This document shows, in pieces, positions 36,601 to 44,345 of a DNA stretch of 64,000 bases. Positions within the stretch are counted from its first letter, which is position 1. Every line of letters begins with the position of its first letter. Under the pieces are notes generated by a model. It saw only the letters and a program-made list of their open reading frames with translations. It did no database searches and was not told the DNA's origin. The translations under genes and the position numbers were made by a program. The stretch is from Levilactobacillus fujinensis (lineage in GTDB: Bacteria; Bacillota; Bacilli; Lactobacillales; Lactobacillaceae), in the NCBI RefSeq assembly GCF_003946335.1, contig NZ_RHNX01000009.1, positions 1-64,000 of the forward strand, read 5' to 3'.

Positions 36601-36794
36601 CCATTACGTCAGGGATGACGGGTGAAGTTGGTCAGGCCGTTTGGATGCTGACGCTGTTCACGATTCTGTCATTAGCGCTGTTATGGCCAACGATGGTTTG
36701 GTTGCAACGAAAGCACCTGATGGGCAAGTCGCAGTTGGACGACAACCAAAAGTTACAAGAGGTTGAAGACCCAACCGCACATAACCATTCATAA
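33630..36794 (+). CDS. YhgE/Pip family membrane protein
   Basis: 1054 aa. The N-terminal helix (LILISVLAIMFIPFLYSIFFL) and the LPVAVVNQDKP block start the Pip domain. A very long extracellular repeat region rich in x-S-G-x and N-S-G heptads follows. Five to six C-terminal helices (from APYVLSVALYVGTLVFNFAF) form the ABC-2-like portion with GGSGGTFPMEV. Relatives are phage receptors or parts of ESX/type VII-like exporters; no such genes are near. AAAGGGAG lies 9 nt before GTG 33630, which decides the start. The part at about 34740-35400 has more A/T-ending codons than its surroundings. Confidence 0.85.
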   Translation: MNMVKGEWNYIRHNRLILISVLAIMFIPFLYSIFFLKSVWDPYGETGKLPVAVVNQDKPVTYQGEKLNVGDQTITNLKKNKQLGWRFVSAKTAAQGLKDHKYYTVITIPKNFSANAATALDKHPKKMTFTYKTNASANYIAKVMSDVGSDELNSEIRAKVTKAYAQATFKQIYAVGKGMNKAAKGSSQLKDGTVTLTDGLNTYTTGVKTLNSGLQQMKTSVTPLATGIQKLSSGSKTLQSGLSTYTAGVGQYATGVNQYTSGVGQYTAGVNQYTSGTGQYVSGVNQFTSGVSQLSAGMPQLTAGTKKLANGANTLNSGVYKYVDGVYTLNTGVKQLGSGATSLASGVSQLYDGSSSLNSGLSTLSGNSSDLTAGANTLATQAQTLSDGVSQLGAAADKMMSQLQGDGTATNPGAAGQLTTLTNGLTEISDGAKTAATLAEQAKALAASQTKAAAATPSQSSTTTTSGANSDSVNSAQNAAAEASSTAAALKAAAGKEDNSSEVSALADKLVGETATAKSSADSISTKSTSTTTASAQAATPTSKDAQLIAVTAGLATATAKVSEGLTQVMSELGQADVSGTLQQLSAFAQGVQSLNSQVNGGSTTLTSGVNTLANGVKAYTSGVDQAFAGSTTLKNGLNTLNSQVPTLTNGVTQILNGTAELAKNGAALKSGSKQVSSGATTLNSGLQTAAAGVNKLNANTGKLNAAGSKLTSSSGQLSAAGSKLNANTPKLTAAGNKLTSNSNKLNQGASQLSSGLTTLNASVPTLTSGVNQLADGSAKLNANSAKLVSGANKLKDGSGTLAKSLKSGADELAAQPLTNKTADMFAAPTKLKHENYSYVPNYGHALAPYVLSVALYVGTLVFNFAFPIRKVSREDGTATGWFLSKVSIGAFEALAMGLVEPVLMMLGGLTVDNPGQMILVSVFFAEASMFIVMFLSMLLDNPGRFIAMVLLMLQLGGSGGTFPMEVTNHFYNVVHPFLPMTYSILGFREAITSGMTGEVGQAVWMLTLFTILSLALLWPTMVWLQRKHLMGKSQLDDNQKLQEVEDPTAHNHS
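34362..34508 (+). repeat. seven tandem 21-bp repeats inside the YhgE/Pip gene
   Basis: Seven consecutive heptapeptides of form (Y/F)(T/A/V)(S/A/T)G(V/T)(G/N/S)Q. Codons vary, so the repeat is kept at protein level. It is likely a coiled-coil or beta-helical stalk segment. Confidence 0.85.
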
Positions 36795-36807
36795 AATGAG
36801 TAATGAG

Positions 36808-36838
36808 GAGTCTGGATGAAAATCCGGGCTCTTTTTTT
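36808..36838 (+). terminator. terminator of the YhgE/Pip gene
   Basis: GAGTCTGGAT (36808-36817) with ATCCGGGCTC (36822-36831), GAAA loop, seven Ts. Confidence 0.85.
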
Positions 36839-36920
36839 GCGACAAAATCACTAAATTGGACCGGAAGCGCTTGGCCTTTTTGCGTATAATGGGACTCAGT
36901 AGGAGAAAAGAGGAACTAGT

Positions 36921-37415
36921 ATGCTGGCAACATTTCGTTTTGCAACCGCCACTGATCAAGCGAGTATCGTGGCCATCTATAATGAGGCCATTGCCACAAA
37001 AGGAAGCACTGCCGACCTGACGTCAGTGACAGTTAGTCAACGCCAACCTTGGTTCGCGGAGTTCTCCAATGACCACTTTCCGTTATGGGTGATTGAGAGC
37101 GCTGGTAACGTCGTTGGATTCATTGGCTTGGAACCTTATAGCAATCGTGCAGGGTACCGTTATACGGCCGAAATAGCCCTTTATTTGACCCATACCGCTC
37201 AGGGACAACATCTAGGTCGGCAAGCGGTGGCCTGGGCAGAAGATCAGGCGGCCAAGCTGGGAATTACGACAATAATTTCACGGATATTTGGTCATAATCA
37301 GGCAAGTCGCAGATTGTTTGAAAGGGCCGGGTACGCACACTGGGGCCACTTACCAGCAATCGCTGAGATGGCCGGCTTCTCGGCTGATTTAGAAGTTTAC
37401 GGGAAGCATTTGTAG
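36921..37415 (+). CDS. GNAT acetyltransferase (phosphinothricin/methionine-sulfone type)
   Basis: 164 aa. RFATATDQASIVAIYNEAI at the start, EFSNDHFPLWVIE, then TAEIALYLTHTAQGQHLGRQAV (acetyl-CoA loop) and IFGHNQASRRLFERAGY match the Pat/MnaT group. Such enzymes acetylate small amines such as phosphinothricin or methionine sulfoximine; the true substrate is unknown. A TATAAT at 36884-36889 and an imperfect palindrome GGAAGCGCTTGG just upstream may control it. Ribosome site GAGAAAAGAGGAA. Confidence 0.8.
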   Translation: MLATFRFATATDQASIVAIYNEAIATKGSTADLTSVTVSQRQPWFAEFSNDHFPLWVIESAGNVVGFIGLEPYSNRAGYRYTAEIALYLTHTAQGQHLGRQAVAWAEDQAAKLGITTIISRIFGHNQASRRLFERAGYAHWGHLPAIAEMAGFSADLEVYGKHL

Positions 37416-37473
37416 GCGGTATCGGTCTTATGAAAGCGGACTGAATTTTTTCACAAAGGGAGAAGCAAACCGG

Positions 37474-37489
37474 GTTAAATCCCGGATAC
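37474..37489 (+). terminator. hairpin after the acetyltransferase gene
   Basis: CCGGG/CCCGG arms around TTAAAT. There is no T run, so the terminator role is uncertain. Confidence 0.35.
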
Positions 37490-37624
37490 AGCTTGATAAA
37501 TATTAGACTTATTATATGAAAATGACTTGAAACATGTTAAAATATCATCGTGTGGTTTTATGGCTAATGGGTAAACCCGTTAACCTGATTCATATCTCAG
37601 AGTATTCGACGGAGGCAAACATTC

Positions 37625-38425
37625 TTGAATAAACGACGGCCAAACCCCAAGCAGGTTACGGATCCCAATGAACCCTTATGGCGGTCCACACTGCGGGTTG
37701 CCATGCCCCTTAACTTGAGTTATATCCCAATTGGGCTGGCTTGTGGGATTTTGCTACACGCGGCAGGATTTAATACCTTGCTGACTGGATTAGTGTCAAT
37801 CATGGTCTTTTCAGGTGGGGCACAATTTTTAATTGCCACGATGTTGACCATTAATTCCCCATTACTTTCAATTGTTTTGATGCTGTTCTTCTTGGAGCTA
37901 CGGTATGCTTTACTGAGTTCGAGTTTATCGCCTTACTTAAAGGGACAACCCAATCATTTTCTATTTATTTTTGCGGTGTCTTTAAACGATGAAAACTATG
38001 CGATTAACTACTTAAAATTCGCCACTGATAAAAAATGGACGGGTAAGGAAGCCTTGATGGTGGAACACTACTCCTTACTGTTCTGGGCTGTCAGTAACGT
38101 TGTCGGCAGCTTGATCGGCAGCACATTGAAGATTGACTTGGGAATTGTAAACTTTGCCCTGACGGCGCTCTTCTTGTACATGATCGTGATGCAGATCAAG
38201 AACCGGTTGACGGTTGTGATCTGCCTGATTTCTGGCGTGCTGGCAGCGGTATGTATGATGCTGACCAAGAGTACGTTGGGATTGGTCATTTCGACGATCA
38301 TTGCTTCGCTGATTGGATTCTACTTAGAGACGACTTTGCGGAAGCATTTACCCGACAGTCATTGGCTGTGGAAACTACGGGGGCCGGGCGCAAAGAAGTC
38401 AGCGGTTGAAAATACGGACGAATAG
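37625..38425 (+). CDS. azlC: branched-chain amino acid exporter, large subunit AzlC
   Basis: 266 aa with six to eight helices. LSYIPIGLACGILLHAAGF, VFSGGAQFLIATML and FFLELRYALLSSSLSPYL are AzlC signatures. AzlC with AzlD exports branched-chain amino acids or analogues. TTG start with GGAGG 8 nt upstream. It is followed by azlD after 17 nt. Confidence 0.9.
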   Translation: MNKRRPNPKQVTDPNEPLWRSTLRVAMPLNLSYIPIGLACGILLHAAGFNTLLTGLVSIMVFSGGAQFLIATMLTINSPLLSIVLMLFFLELRYALLSSSLSPYLKGQPNHFLFIFAVSLNDENYAINYLKFATDKKWTGKEALMVEHYSLLFWAVSNVVGSLIGSTLKIDLGIVNFALTALFLYMIVMQIKNRLTVVICLISGVLAAVCMMLTKSTLGLVISTIIASLIGFYLETTLRKHLPDSHWLWKLRGPGAKKSAVENTDE

Positions 38426-38442
38426 GATACGGGAGACGCTAT

Positions 38443-38790
38443 ATGAGTGCAGTTAATACGTGGAACAGTACGCAACACTTTTGGTTGATCATTTTGGGCT
38501 TTTGCGTTGCCTTTGTGCCGCGCTTTCTACCCCTAATGTTATTCACCAAACGGGCAATTCCCGAATGGTTCAACGAATGGATGAAGTTTGTGCCGGTGTC
38601 GCTGTTTACGGCGCTGGTCGTTAAAGATGTCTTCATCGACAGTGCGAGCTATGCGCTGATTTTAAACCATTTTTCAGAAATGCTGGCGGCCGTCGTGGTG
38701 GTCATTATCGCCTACAGAACGCGATCAATGGCGCTTTCGGTGATTACCGGGTTGGTTGCGGTGTTCCTGTTATCGATGTTTATTGCGTGA
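38443..38790 (+). CDS. azlD: branched-chain amino acid exporter, small subunit AzlD
   Basis: 115 aa with four helices. FWLIILGFCVAFVPRFLPLML, FNEWMKFVPVSLFTALVVKDVF and a C-terminal AVFLLSMFIA fit AzlD. Partner of AzlC, same operon. Confidence 0.88.
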   Translation: MSAVNTWNSTQHFWLIILGFCVAFVPRFLPLMLFTKRAIPEWFNEWMKFVPVSLFTALVVKDVFIDSASYALILNHFSEMLAAVVVVIIAYRTRSMALSVITGLVAVFLLSMFIA

Positions 38791-38885
38791 TTAAAATGAA
38801 TAAATTTAGTAGAGTCGGGTTAGAGTAAATCTAGTCTGGCTCTTTTATATAAAGTACTGACCGATTTAGCTGCTGATGTGTGAGC

Positions 38886-38995
38886 GTTTTCTGCAGGTTT
38901 TCTGCAGATTTTGAAGTGATGATATATCCTAAAAGCTGTCATACCAGGGGTTAACGAGATATTTAATCTGCAGGTTTTCTGCAAGTTTTCTGCAG
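38886..38995 (+). repeat. phased 11-bp direct repeats (iteron-like)
   Basis: Unit GTTTTCTGCAG occurs twice back to back (38886-38907) and three times with small changes (38963-38973 partial, 38974-38984 ending CAA, 38985-38995). The first units of the two clusters are 77 bases apart, seven unit lengths. An A7T7 tract follows at 38999-39012. Confidence 0.7.
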
Positions 38996-39019
38996 GTTAA
39001 AAAAATTTTTTTGGGGAAA

Positions 39020-39103
39020 ATGATGAATTATCAACTAATGGCACAGATACAAGCTATGCCGGATTTAATGCGTGCTATTCTTAATGGCGATAAGCAAATT
39101 TAG
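39020..39103 (+). CDS. possible 27-aa peptide downstream of the repeats
   Basis: ATG 39020 (or 39023) to TAG 39101, product beginning MMNYQLMAQIQAMPDLMRA. The ribosome site GGGG is close. It may be a real peptide or the start of a lost gene; no family recognised. Confidence 0.25.
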   Translation: MMNYQLMAQIQAMPDLMRAILNGDKQI

Positions 39104-39195
39104 TTTTGGCTTTAAGGACAGCGTTGCAATCTTTTTAATTGACCTATCCTATAAAAAAGCCTATGGTTGGCCGCAGAAAAGAGGTACCATGCATA

Positions 39196-39402
39196 ATGGC
39201 AGAAACAATTTCGATTCGTTTAGATAAGGAAACAGAACGACGGTTAGAGAGCTATACGCGCCTGCACCGCATCAATGATGAGGATTACATTAAGCAGGTG
39301 GTTGCAGTTAGCCTGGAGAGCCGGCCAACTGAACGCGTGGCAAAACGGCCAATGACGAATCTGTCGTGGCGGGATACTTTGAAAGAATTGGACTTGGACT
39401 AA
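39196..39402 (+). CDS. RelB/DinJ-like ribbon-helix-helix antitoxin, orphan
   Basis: 68 aa from ATG 39196. TISIRLDKETERRLESYTRLHRINDEDYIKQVV fits the ribbon-helix-helix strand and helices of RelB/Arc-type antitoxins; the acidic C-terminus (LKELDLD) is typical. No RelE/ParE toxin follows; a terminator does. GAGG lies 11 nt upstream; the frame extends to TTG 39139 without support. It may bind the nearby repeats, as inference. Confidence 0.6.
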   Translation: MAETISIRLDKETERRLESYTRLHRINDEDYIKQVVAVSLESRPTERVAKRPMTNLSWRDTLKELDLD

Positions 39403-39410
39403 AGTAAAAA

Positions 39411-39452
39411 ACTCTCTGTAGGTTCGATTGGGAATCTACGGAGAGCTTTTTG
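39411..39452 (+). terminator. terminator of the orphan antitoxin gene
   Basis: ACTCTCTGTAG (39411-39421) with CTACGGAGAGC (39435-39445), one G-T pair, then TTTTT. Confidence 0.8.
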
Positions 39453-39628
39453 AATTTACAAGACCTGTAAATTTGTTTGCTACTAAAGCGGGTACTGGAC
39501 CATGACGATGTTGGGTTTACCAGACCCCAACGGTTGCTGGGGACTTTACTAAGATTCGAGAAAAAAATAAAGGACGAATGGTGCCAAAGGAAGGCTAATG
39601 TTGTTATTCAGCCTATAATTCCCCGTAA

Positions 39629-39674
39629 AAAAGACACCAACCAACGGTGATCAATCCGTCAGTTGGTGTCTTTT
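39629..39674. terminator. bidirectional terminator next to cfa
   Basis: AAAAGACACCAAC (39629-39641) with GTTGGTGTCTTTT (39662-39674) and an inner CGG/CCG pair. The T run on each strand suits cfa (minus) and the plus-strand unit. Confidence 0.85.
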
Positions 39675-39711
39675 CCGTCGCGCAATCCGCGGTCGCACGA
39701 CTTCATTTGAA

Positions 39712-40908
39712 TTAGTTAGTTACCTCGGCATGACTGTCCGTATACATATAGTCACGGGTCATTGGCAACATCCGGGCTGAAGGGCCCTTAGAAATCAAAT
39801 ACTGAATCACGTCAATATTACCAGATTTGAAGGACGCTGCGCAAGCTTGTAAATAAAGATCCCACATGCGAACGAACCGATCGTCGAACATCTTGGTCAC
39901 TTCATCACGGTGTTCATTGAAATTCTTGTCCCAAATTTCAACGGTCTTTTGGTAGTGACGACGTAGTGGCTCCATGTCGTCGATCTGCAGACCACTTTCA
40001 ATGATATGCGTGGTGTTTTCAATCAAGCCGGGAACGTAGCCACCGGGGAAGATCCACTTGTTGAGCCAGCCATTGTTGGCCCCACCCTGTTGACGAGTTA
40101 TCCCATGAATTAGAGCGACCCCATCGTTCATCAGATACTTCTGAACGCACTCGAAGTATTGACCTAAGTTTTCTTGGCCAACGTGCTCGAACATCCCAAC
40201 GGAAGTGATGTAATCCCACTGTTCGTTGCCCAGTTCACGGTAGTCTTCCAAACGAACTTCAGCGACATTTTCGAGGCCTTCGTCTTTGATCTTCTGGTTG
40301 ACATAGTCATACTGTTCCTGACTTAACGTGATCCCTGTCACGTGCAAGTCGTATTCCTTAGCAGCCGTCAGCATCAACGTGCCCCAGCCACAGCCAATAT
40401 CTAAGAGGGTCTTCCCAGGTTGGGGATCAAGCTTCTTAATGATATGGTGAACCTTATTCATTTGTGCCGTGTAGAGGTCATCTTCAGGCGTTTCAAAGTA
40501 GGCACAGGAATAAGTCATGGTGTCGTCTAACCACAGATTGTAGAAGTTATTCCCAATATCATAGTGGTTTTGTACGTCGGCCTTGCTTTCCTTTTCCGTG
40601 TGCTTTTGCTTGGGCAAAAAGTTGATAAACTTCTTATTATGGAAGAAACTGTCGGCATTTTCGTAAGCAGCCGTCAGCAGGTCCTCAATACTGCCATCGA
40701 TTTCAATCTTGCCATCCATAATAGCTTCTCCCAGCGCGATAGACGCGTTGCGGGAGATTTCCTTGACCGGAATGGCCTCGTGAAAGGTGATGGTGATCTC
40801 AGGAGTGCCAGTCCCGTAAACATCGCTACTGCCGTCCCAGTAGTTAACGCGGACGGGGATGTTGAAGGTATGGCTTAGAAACGTTTTGTAAAATGTTTTT
40901 TCAAGCAT
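39712..40908 (-). CDS. cfa: cyclopropane-fatty-acyl-phospholipid synthase
   Basis: 398 aa. It adds a methylene from S-adenosylmethionine to unsaturated phospholipid acyl chains at the membrane. N-terminal lipid-binding part, then the SAM motif [55 protein letters not shown] and [15 protein letters not shown]. Length is typical. Two TATAAT hexamers upstream on the minus strand (40958-40978) and AAAGGACTCC before the ATG. Cyclopropane lipids help acid tolerance. Confidence 0.95.
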   Translation of the reverse strand: MLEKTFYKTFLSHTFNIPVRVNYWDGSSDVYGTGTPEITITFHEAIPVKEISRNASIALGEAIMDGKIEIDGSIEDLLTAAYENADSFFHNKKFINFLPKQKHTEKESKADVQNHYDIGNNFYNLWLDDTMTYSCAYFETPEDDLYTAQMNKVHHIIKKLDPQPGKTLLDIGCGWGTLMLTAAKEYDLHVTGITLSQEQYDYVNQKIKDEGLENVAEVRLEDYRELGNEQWDYITSVGMFEHVGQENLGQYFECVQKYLMNDGVALIHGITRQQGGANNGWLNKWIFPGGYVPGLIENTTHIIESGLQIDDMEPLRRHYQKTVEIWDKNFNEHRDEVTKMFDDRFVRMWDLYLQACAASFKSGNIDVIQYLISKGPSARMLPMTRDYMYTDSHAEVTN

Positions 40909-41016
40909 GTCAGGAGTCCTTTCCGGTTTTCTTGTTAAATTTTGAACACAAAGAAAACGAATTATACTCAGCCATTATACGCCTCCTAGGAGGGATAGTG
41001 TAAGGAGACGTTTCAA

Positions 41017-41030
41017 TGTAAGCGGTTAAA
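41017..41030. promoter_or_regulatory. cre-like site between cfa and the TPR-like membrane gene
   Basis: TGTAAGCGGTTAAA fits the cre consensus at all fixed positions but one. It lies in the divergent promoter region. Confidence 0.4.
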
Positions 41031-41084
41031 CTTCCGCTTGACCGATTCCCTGTGGCTAAAATCGTCGATTCGGCGAGGAGGCAT

Positions 41085-41092
41085 GGTATAAT
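41085..41092 (+). promoter_or_regulatory. extended -10 promoter of the TPR-like gene
   Basis: TGGTATAAT, TATAAT at 41087-41092, 33 nt before the TTG start. Confidence 0.55.
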
Positions 41093-41125
41093 GTAGCTAC
41101 AATTAACCAGTGGGGGTCTTTCACT

Positions 41126-42034
41126 TTGAAAAAATGGGTATGGGTCGTGGCAACAATCGTTGTGGCACTGCTGATTGGTGGTTACGCGTATTCAAATCAT
41201 CACGCGACAACCAAAGAGTACCAAGCGGCAATGGCCAACGGGCGTACTGCCATTGAAAGTAAACATTACACACAAGCCGAAAGTTATTTCCAGAATGCAT
41301 TGAAACGGCGATTAAATGATAAGACGGCGCAAAAATACTTAACGCAGACGCAACGCTACGTTTCCGGTGAAAATGCGCTGGATGCGCGGCACTTTGCGGT
41401 TGCCCAAAAGCACTATCAAACCGTCAAGGACACGGCTGGTGGGTCCAGCGTCTTAGTGACGCGGGCAACGAAGCAAGTCAAGAAGATCAAGTTGATTCGG
41501 GCCAACTACAAGCAGTTCAAGAAGATCCTGACCAAGGCGCAAGGGCAAAATAAGGCGTTGAACTACGGACAATCCAACACGACGCTGGACGAACTCTTTA
41601 CGAACGCGAAGTTCCGTGAAGTCTACTACAAGGGGTTGTATGATCAAGCACTGCAATTACGGAAGGCTAACAATGCCGGACAATCCAGCTCGGTCACGGA
41701 AGCCAGCAGCAGTGATTCCTCGACGAGTAGCAGTAGTGATGACTCTAGTAGTAATAACGCAACGAGCGGTAGTTCGAGCGCCTCACTGACCTCTTCCGAA
41801 CAGTCAGCGGCGAGTGCATACTCTGGTAGCAACGAATACACTGTGACGCAGAGCCAACAGGAATTGAACGGCAAGACGATCACGGCAGCACAGATCAACA
41901 ATGCAAGAAAGACGATCAACGCAGCCGGTGGCCAAGCCGATGCCATGAGTGACCAAGACGTTCGGGTTGCCATTCAACAAGCGAACAAGAAGGACATGTC
42001 ACTGACGAAGTACACGGCTCAGTATTTGAAGTAG
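41126..42034 (+). CDS. membrane-anchored protein with TPR-like repeats
   Basis: 302 aa. One N-terminal helix (WVWVVATIVVALLIGGYAY) anchors it. Residues 30-170 form TPR-like helical pairs (NGRTAIESKHYTQAESYFQNAL, then GENALDARHFAVAQKHYQTV). A Ser-rich linker (near 190-235) leads to a small C-terminal domain with NARKTINAAGG and MSDQDVRVAIQQA. Extracellular location is expected. TTG start with GGGGGTC upstream. Function unknown; similar architecture is common in lactobacilli. Confidence 0.65.
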   Translation: MKKWVWVVATIVVALLIGGYAYSNHHATTKEYQAAMANGRTAIESKHYTQAESYFQNALKRRLNDKTAQKYLTQTQRYVSGENALDARHFAVAQKHYQTVKDTAGGSSVLVTRATKQVKKIKLIRANYKQFKKILTKAQGQNKALNYGQSNTTLDELFTNAKFREVYYKGLYDQALQLRKANNAGQSSSVTEASSSDSSTSSSSDDSSSNNATSGSSSASLTSSEQSAASAYSGSNEYTVTQSQQELNGKTITAAQINNARKTINAAGGQADAMSDQDVRVAIQQANKKDMSLTKYTAQYLK

Positions 42035-42047
42035 GATAATTGAAAAG

Positions 42048-42079
42048 CAAGTTCACTGAGCAGGTGGGCTTGTTTTTTT
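42048..42079 (+). terminator. terminator of the TPR-like gene
   Basis: CAAGTTCAC (42048-42056) with GTGGGCTTG (42064-42072), two G-T pairs, seven Ts. Confidence 0.8.
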
Positions 42080-42305
42080 AGATTGAAAGTTTTAAAGGGT
42101 TGGGAGTGGCTGACAATCGATTCTTGGGGTTGCGTTGCCAGAGCCTCGACGCCTTATTAGCTATGAAATCTGGAGAGTGGTGCAGGTAAAACGGTTCGTG
42201 ACGGCTGCGTGATGTTCATAGCAGTCCTTACAGATAGATGGGAGAATTAGGACGTCCAATCGATATCAGCGGGAAAATAAGTAGCGCTGGAGGAGGGCGG
42301 CGGCT
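42080..42305. other. gene-free spacer
   Basis: No supported ORF, hairpin or repeat. Confidence 0.3.
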
Positions 42306-42398
42306 ATGAAAATAGTGGGAGCTATCAACATGGATGGTTTAAAAGTGCGCGAGAAGCCGGACATTCTTGTCTCCCATAGCAAGTGTGATCCTTGGTAA
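42306..42398 (+). CDS. possible 30-aa peptide
   Basis: ATG 42306 to TAA 42396-42398 with a strong ribosome site AGGAGG (42291-42296, 9-nt spacing). The product MKIVGAINMDGLKVREKPDI then LVSHSKCDPW is soluble and unlike any family I know. It could be a small protein or the 5' relic of a lost gene. Confidence 0.35.
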   Translation: MKIVGAINMDGLKVREKPDILVSHSKCDPW

Positions 42399-42735
42399 AA
42401 TAGTGCGAATCAGCTGGTATTAACCTAGAATTTTCCACAGCTTGTCTAAAAGATTATTGCCCACAACATAAATCACCCCTAAAAGTCCAGATAAAGTTGT
42501 AATTAGGAAGGCGAACTAACCATATTAAACGAAATGGTCACAAAATTTGACATGAAGGTAAAGTCAGCAAACAAATAGATTAATAATCTTAACAATAAAA
42601 TTAATTGGTATGTGTATGATTTTGACGGGATAAAACCATTAATAGCAACGATTTCCCGAATATTTAGGCTAAAAACGACCATAAATTTCACGAGTCGTTA
42701 TTTATCCCAAATTGGTAAGGGTGATTTACTATGTA
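42399..42735. other. AT-rich gene-free spacer
   Basis: About 340 bases, notably AT-rich, with no ORF that has a ribosome site. TAAAAT at 42396-42401 is a possible -10. Confidence 0.3.
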
Positions 42736-42877
42736 TGTAGAATCAGAAATTCTACAAGGGGGGTCAGGTAACGCAGCCTTCCCGATAGCGGGTGAGCACC
42801 AATCTTGGGGGATGGGGCGACCTAAAACTGATTTGATTCCCGAATCACCACGAAGCTGTTGGGGGCGTGGCGTTACC
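42736..42877 (+). ncRNA. structured RNA element, possible ydaO (c-di-AMP)-like fold
   Basis: A hairpin TGTAGAAT/ATTCTACA (42736-42756) is followed by a domain closed by the perfect 8-bp pair GGTAACGC (42767-42774) with GCGTTACC (42870-42877). Inside are CCCG/CGGG, a GCGGGTGAGCACC segment, a GGGG-rich segment and CCCGAATCAC then GAAGCTGTT. The order recalls the ydaO riboswitch blocks GCGGGGGAACC, GGGGUGAAU and CCCGAAUCCGUCAGCUAACC, but several conserved bases differ, so the class is only a suggestion. It ends 10 nt before the ATG of the broken ROK frame. Confidence 0.35.
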
Positions 42878-42886
42878 AAGAAAATT

Positions 42887-42940
42887 ATGATTATCAACAA
42901 ACACATTATGCGTACAACCAATGAGAAACAAGTTTTATAG
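42887..42940 (+). pseudogene. 5' fragment of the ROK regulator, ended by an amber codon
   Basis: From ATG 42887 the frame reads MIINKHIMRTTNEKQVL and then meets TAG at 42938-42940. The following codons continue QIVNAGPISRSQISRNLSLN without a shift. NKQxxL then xxIxxxGPISRxxIxxxxxLxxxTVS is the standard N-terminal HTH of XylR/NagC-type ROK repressors, so the stop interrupts an otherwise intact gene. Confidence 0.7.
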
Positions 42941-42994
42941 CAGATTGTCAACGCCGGACCCATTTCGCGTAGTCAAATTTCGCGTAATCTGAGT

Positions 42995-44071
42995 TTGAAC
43001 AAGGTGACGGTTTCTGATATTTATAGCCAGTTACTACATGAAGGGCTGATCCGTGAGGTTGGTCACGGTGTCAGCACCCGTAACGGCGGACGGAAACCAG
43101 TGATGGCATTGCTAAACGTGGGGTATGGCTATGTTATCAGCATCAATATTTTACGGTCACGATTTTCAGTCGTGACGAGTCGGTTGGATGGCCGGTCGGA
43201 AAATTATGAGAGTGTGTCGACCCGCGACGTAGATCTCGCGACGGTGCTCGACATGATTGATGAACGAATCGCGAATACTATGGCGGCCAGTGATTCACGG
43301 CTGCTAGGGATTGCCTTTGGACTAGACGGTGTTATTTATGAAAATCAGATTTTAGCCGCCTCATTGAAAGGGTTTAAGAACTTTGATCTCGCAAAGTACT
43401 TTAGCGACAAGTTCCAAGTGCCAGTTGTCTTGGAAAATTTAGCAAATGAATCCGCCATTTATGAACGGGACTTTGCCGGCGAAGGCGTGTATCGTAACCT
43501 CATTTCCGTAACGATTCGCGACCAAGTCTCAGCCGGGATCATTACGGAAGAACAGCTGTATCGTGGGCATAACGGTGAAGCAGGTAACATTGGAACCTGT
43601 CCAATGGCCGACCGTTACCGTGAGGAAAATGTAGAGACAGTCAACCATTATGTGGCTGAGGGAGCAGTGCTCCAGCGGATCATGGCCTATCAAAAGCTAG
43701 ACCGCGTAGATGTGAACCGGATTCGCCGGGATTATTTAGGTCATCGACCAGAACTCCTGTCCATTTTAGATGAATTTACGTACTACTTAGCCAAGGTGCT
43801 GGGGAATCTTTCCAATACGTTTGCCCCAGACGCCATCGTGGTCAACGCGCCAATCTTGGAGCTGTTGCCAGAACTGATGGATAAGGTTCGCGACTACGTG
43901 AGCCAAATGGCTATCTTACGGAAAGCGCCGTTACTCTTAACGAAGAACTCGAAGGAAGCATCCTTAATGGGTGGGGCTTCGGCCATCATCCACAAGGCCC
44001 TGGGACTGGACGACTTACAGTTGACGTTCGGCAATCAGCGGTCGGCAGTTTTAGAGGGAGTCGAATCATAG
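42995..44071 (+). CDS. ROK-family transcriptional regulator (N-terminus interrupted)
   Basis: 358 aa from TTG 42995. The HTH end (NKVTVSDIYSQLLHEGLI), GGRKPVMALLN and the ROK sugar-kinase-like domain follow, with AGIITEEQLYRGHNGEAGNIGTC as family block. The usual zinc-binding CxCGxxGC motif is absent; only one Cys is in this region. The full frame starts at 42887 but has an in-frame TAG at codon 18, so a product from this TTG would lack the first helices of the DNA-binding domain. No ribosome site precedes the TTG. Likely a pseudogene unless the stop is suppressed or bypassed. No sugar genes are adjacent. Confidence 0.7.
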   Translation: MNKVTVSDIYSQLLHEGLIREVGHGVSTRNGGRKPVMALLNVGYGYVISINILRSRFSVVTSRLDGRSENYESVSTRDVDLATVLDMIDERIANTMAASDSRLLGIAFGLDGVIYENQILAASLKGFKNFDLAKYFSDKFQVPVVLENLANESAIYERDFAGEGVYRNLISVTIRDQVSAGIITEEQLYRGHNGEAGNIGTCPMADRYREENVETVNHYVAEGAVLQRIMAYQKLDRVDVNRIRRDYLGHRPELLSILDEFTYYLAKVLGNLSNTFAPDAIVVNAPILELLPELMDKVRDYVSQMAILRKAPLLLTKNSKEASLMGGASAIIHKALGLDDLQLTFGNQRSAVLEGVES

Positions 44072-44083
44072 TTAAACATGCGG

Positions 44084-44115
44084 AAGAACCTGGCGGTGGC
44101 TGGGTTCTTTTTTTC
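44084..44115 (+). terminator. terminator of the ROK gene
   Basis: AAGAACC (44084-44090) with GGTTCTT (44103-44109), then a T run. Confidence 0.8.
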
Positions 44116-44345
44116 TATAAGCCCTGTTAGGACCGACCGTCTGATATGGCCGATAGCCGGAGTGCGGCTGTTCTCACTAATTTAGCCGTGACAATTTCTA
44201 CTGTCGCAAGAGTAACGCAAACATTTTGGCTTTCAACCTTTAGCCTGGTTTAGATTTAACTGACCGATGAAAACACTAAGGAAAACGGACGGCATAGGGT
44301 ATAATGAAGCTATTGCTGAGATAATTGGATGGGGGAGATTCACAA

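Noticed and set aside
39421-39436. GGTTCGATTGGGAATC, reminiscent of a tRNA T-arm
   Set aside because: It is the loop and inner stem of the terminator after the orphan antitoxin; no acceptor, D-arm or anticodon arm is present. No tRNA was found in the window.
42731-42940. 69-codon ORF ending at the amber codon
   Set aside because: Its first two-thirds run through the structured RNA and do not look like protein. Only the last 18 codons belong to the ROK frame.
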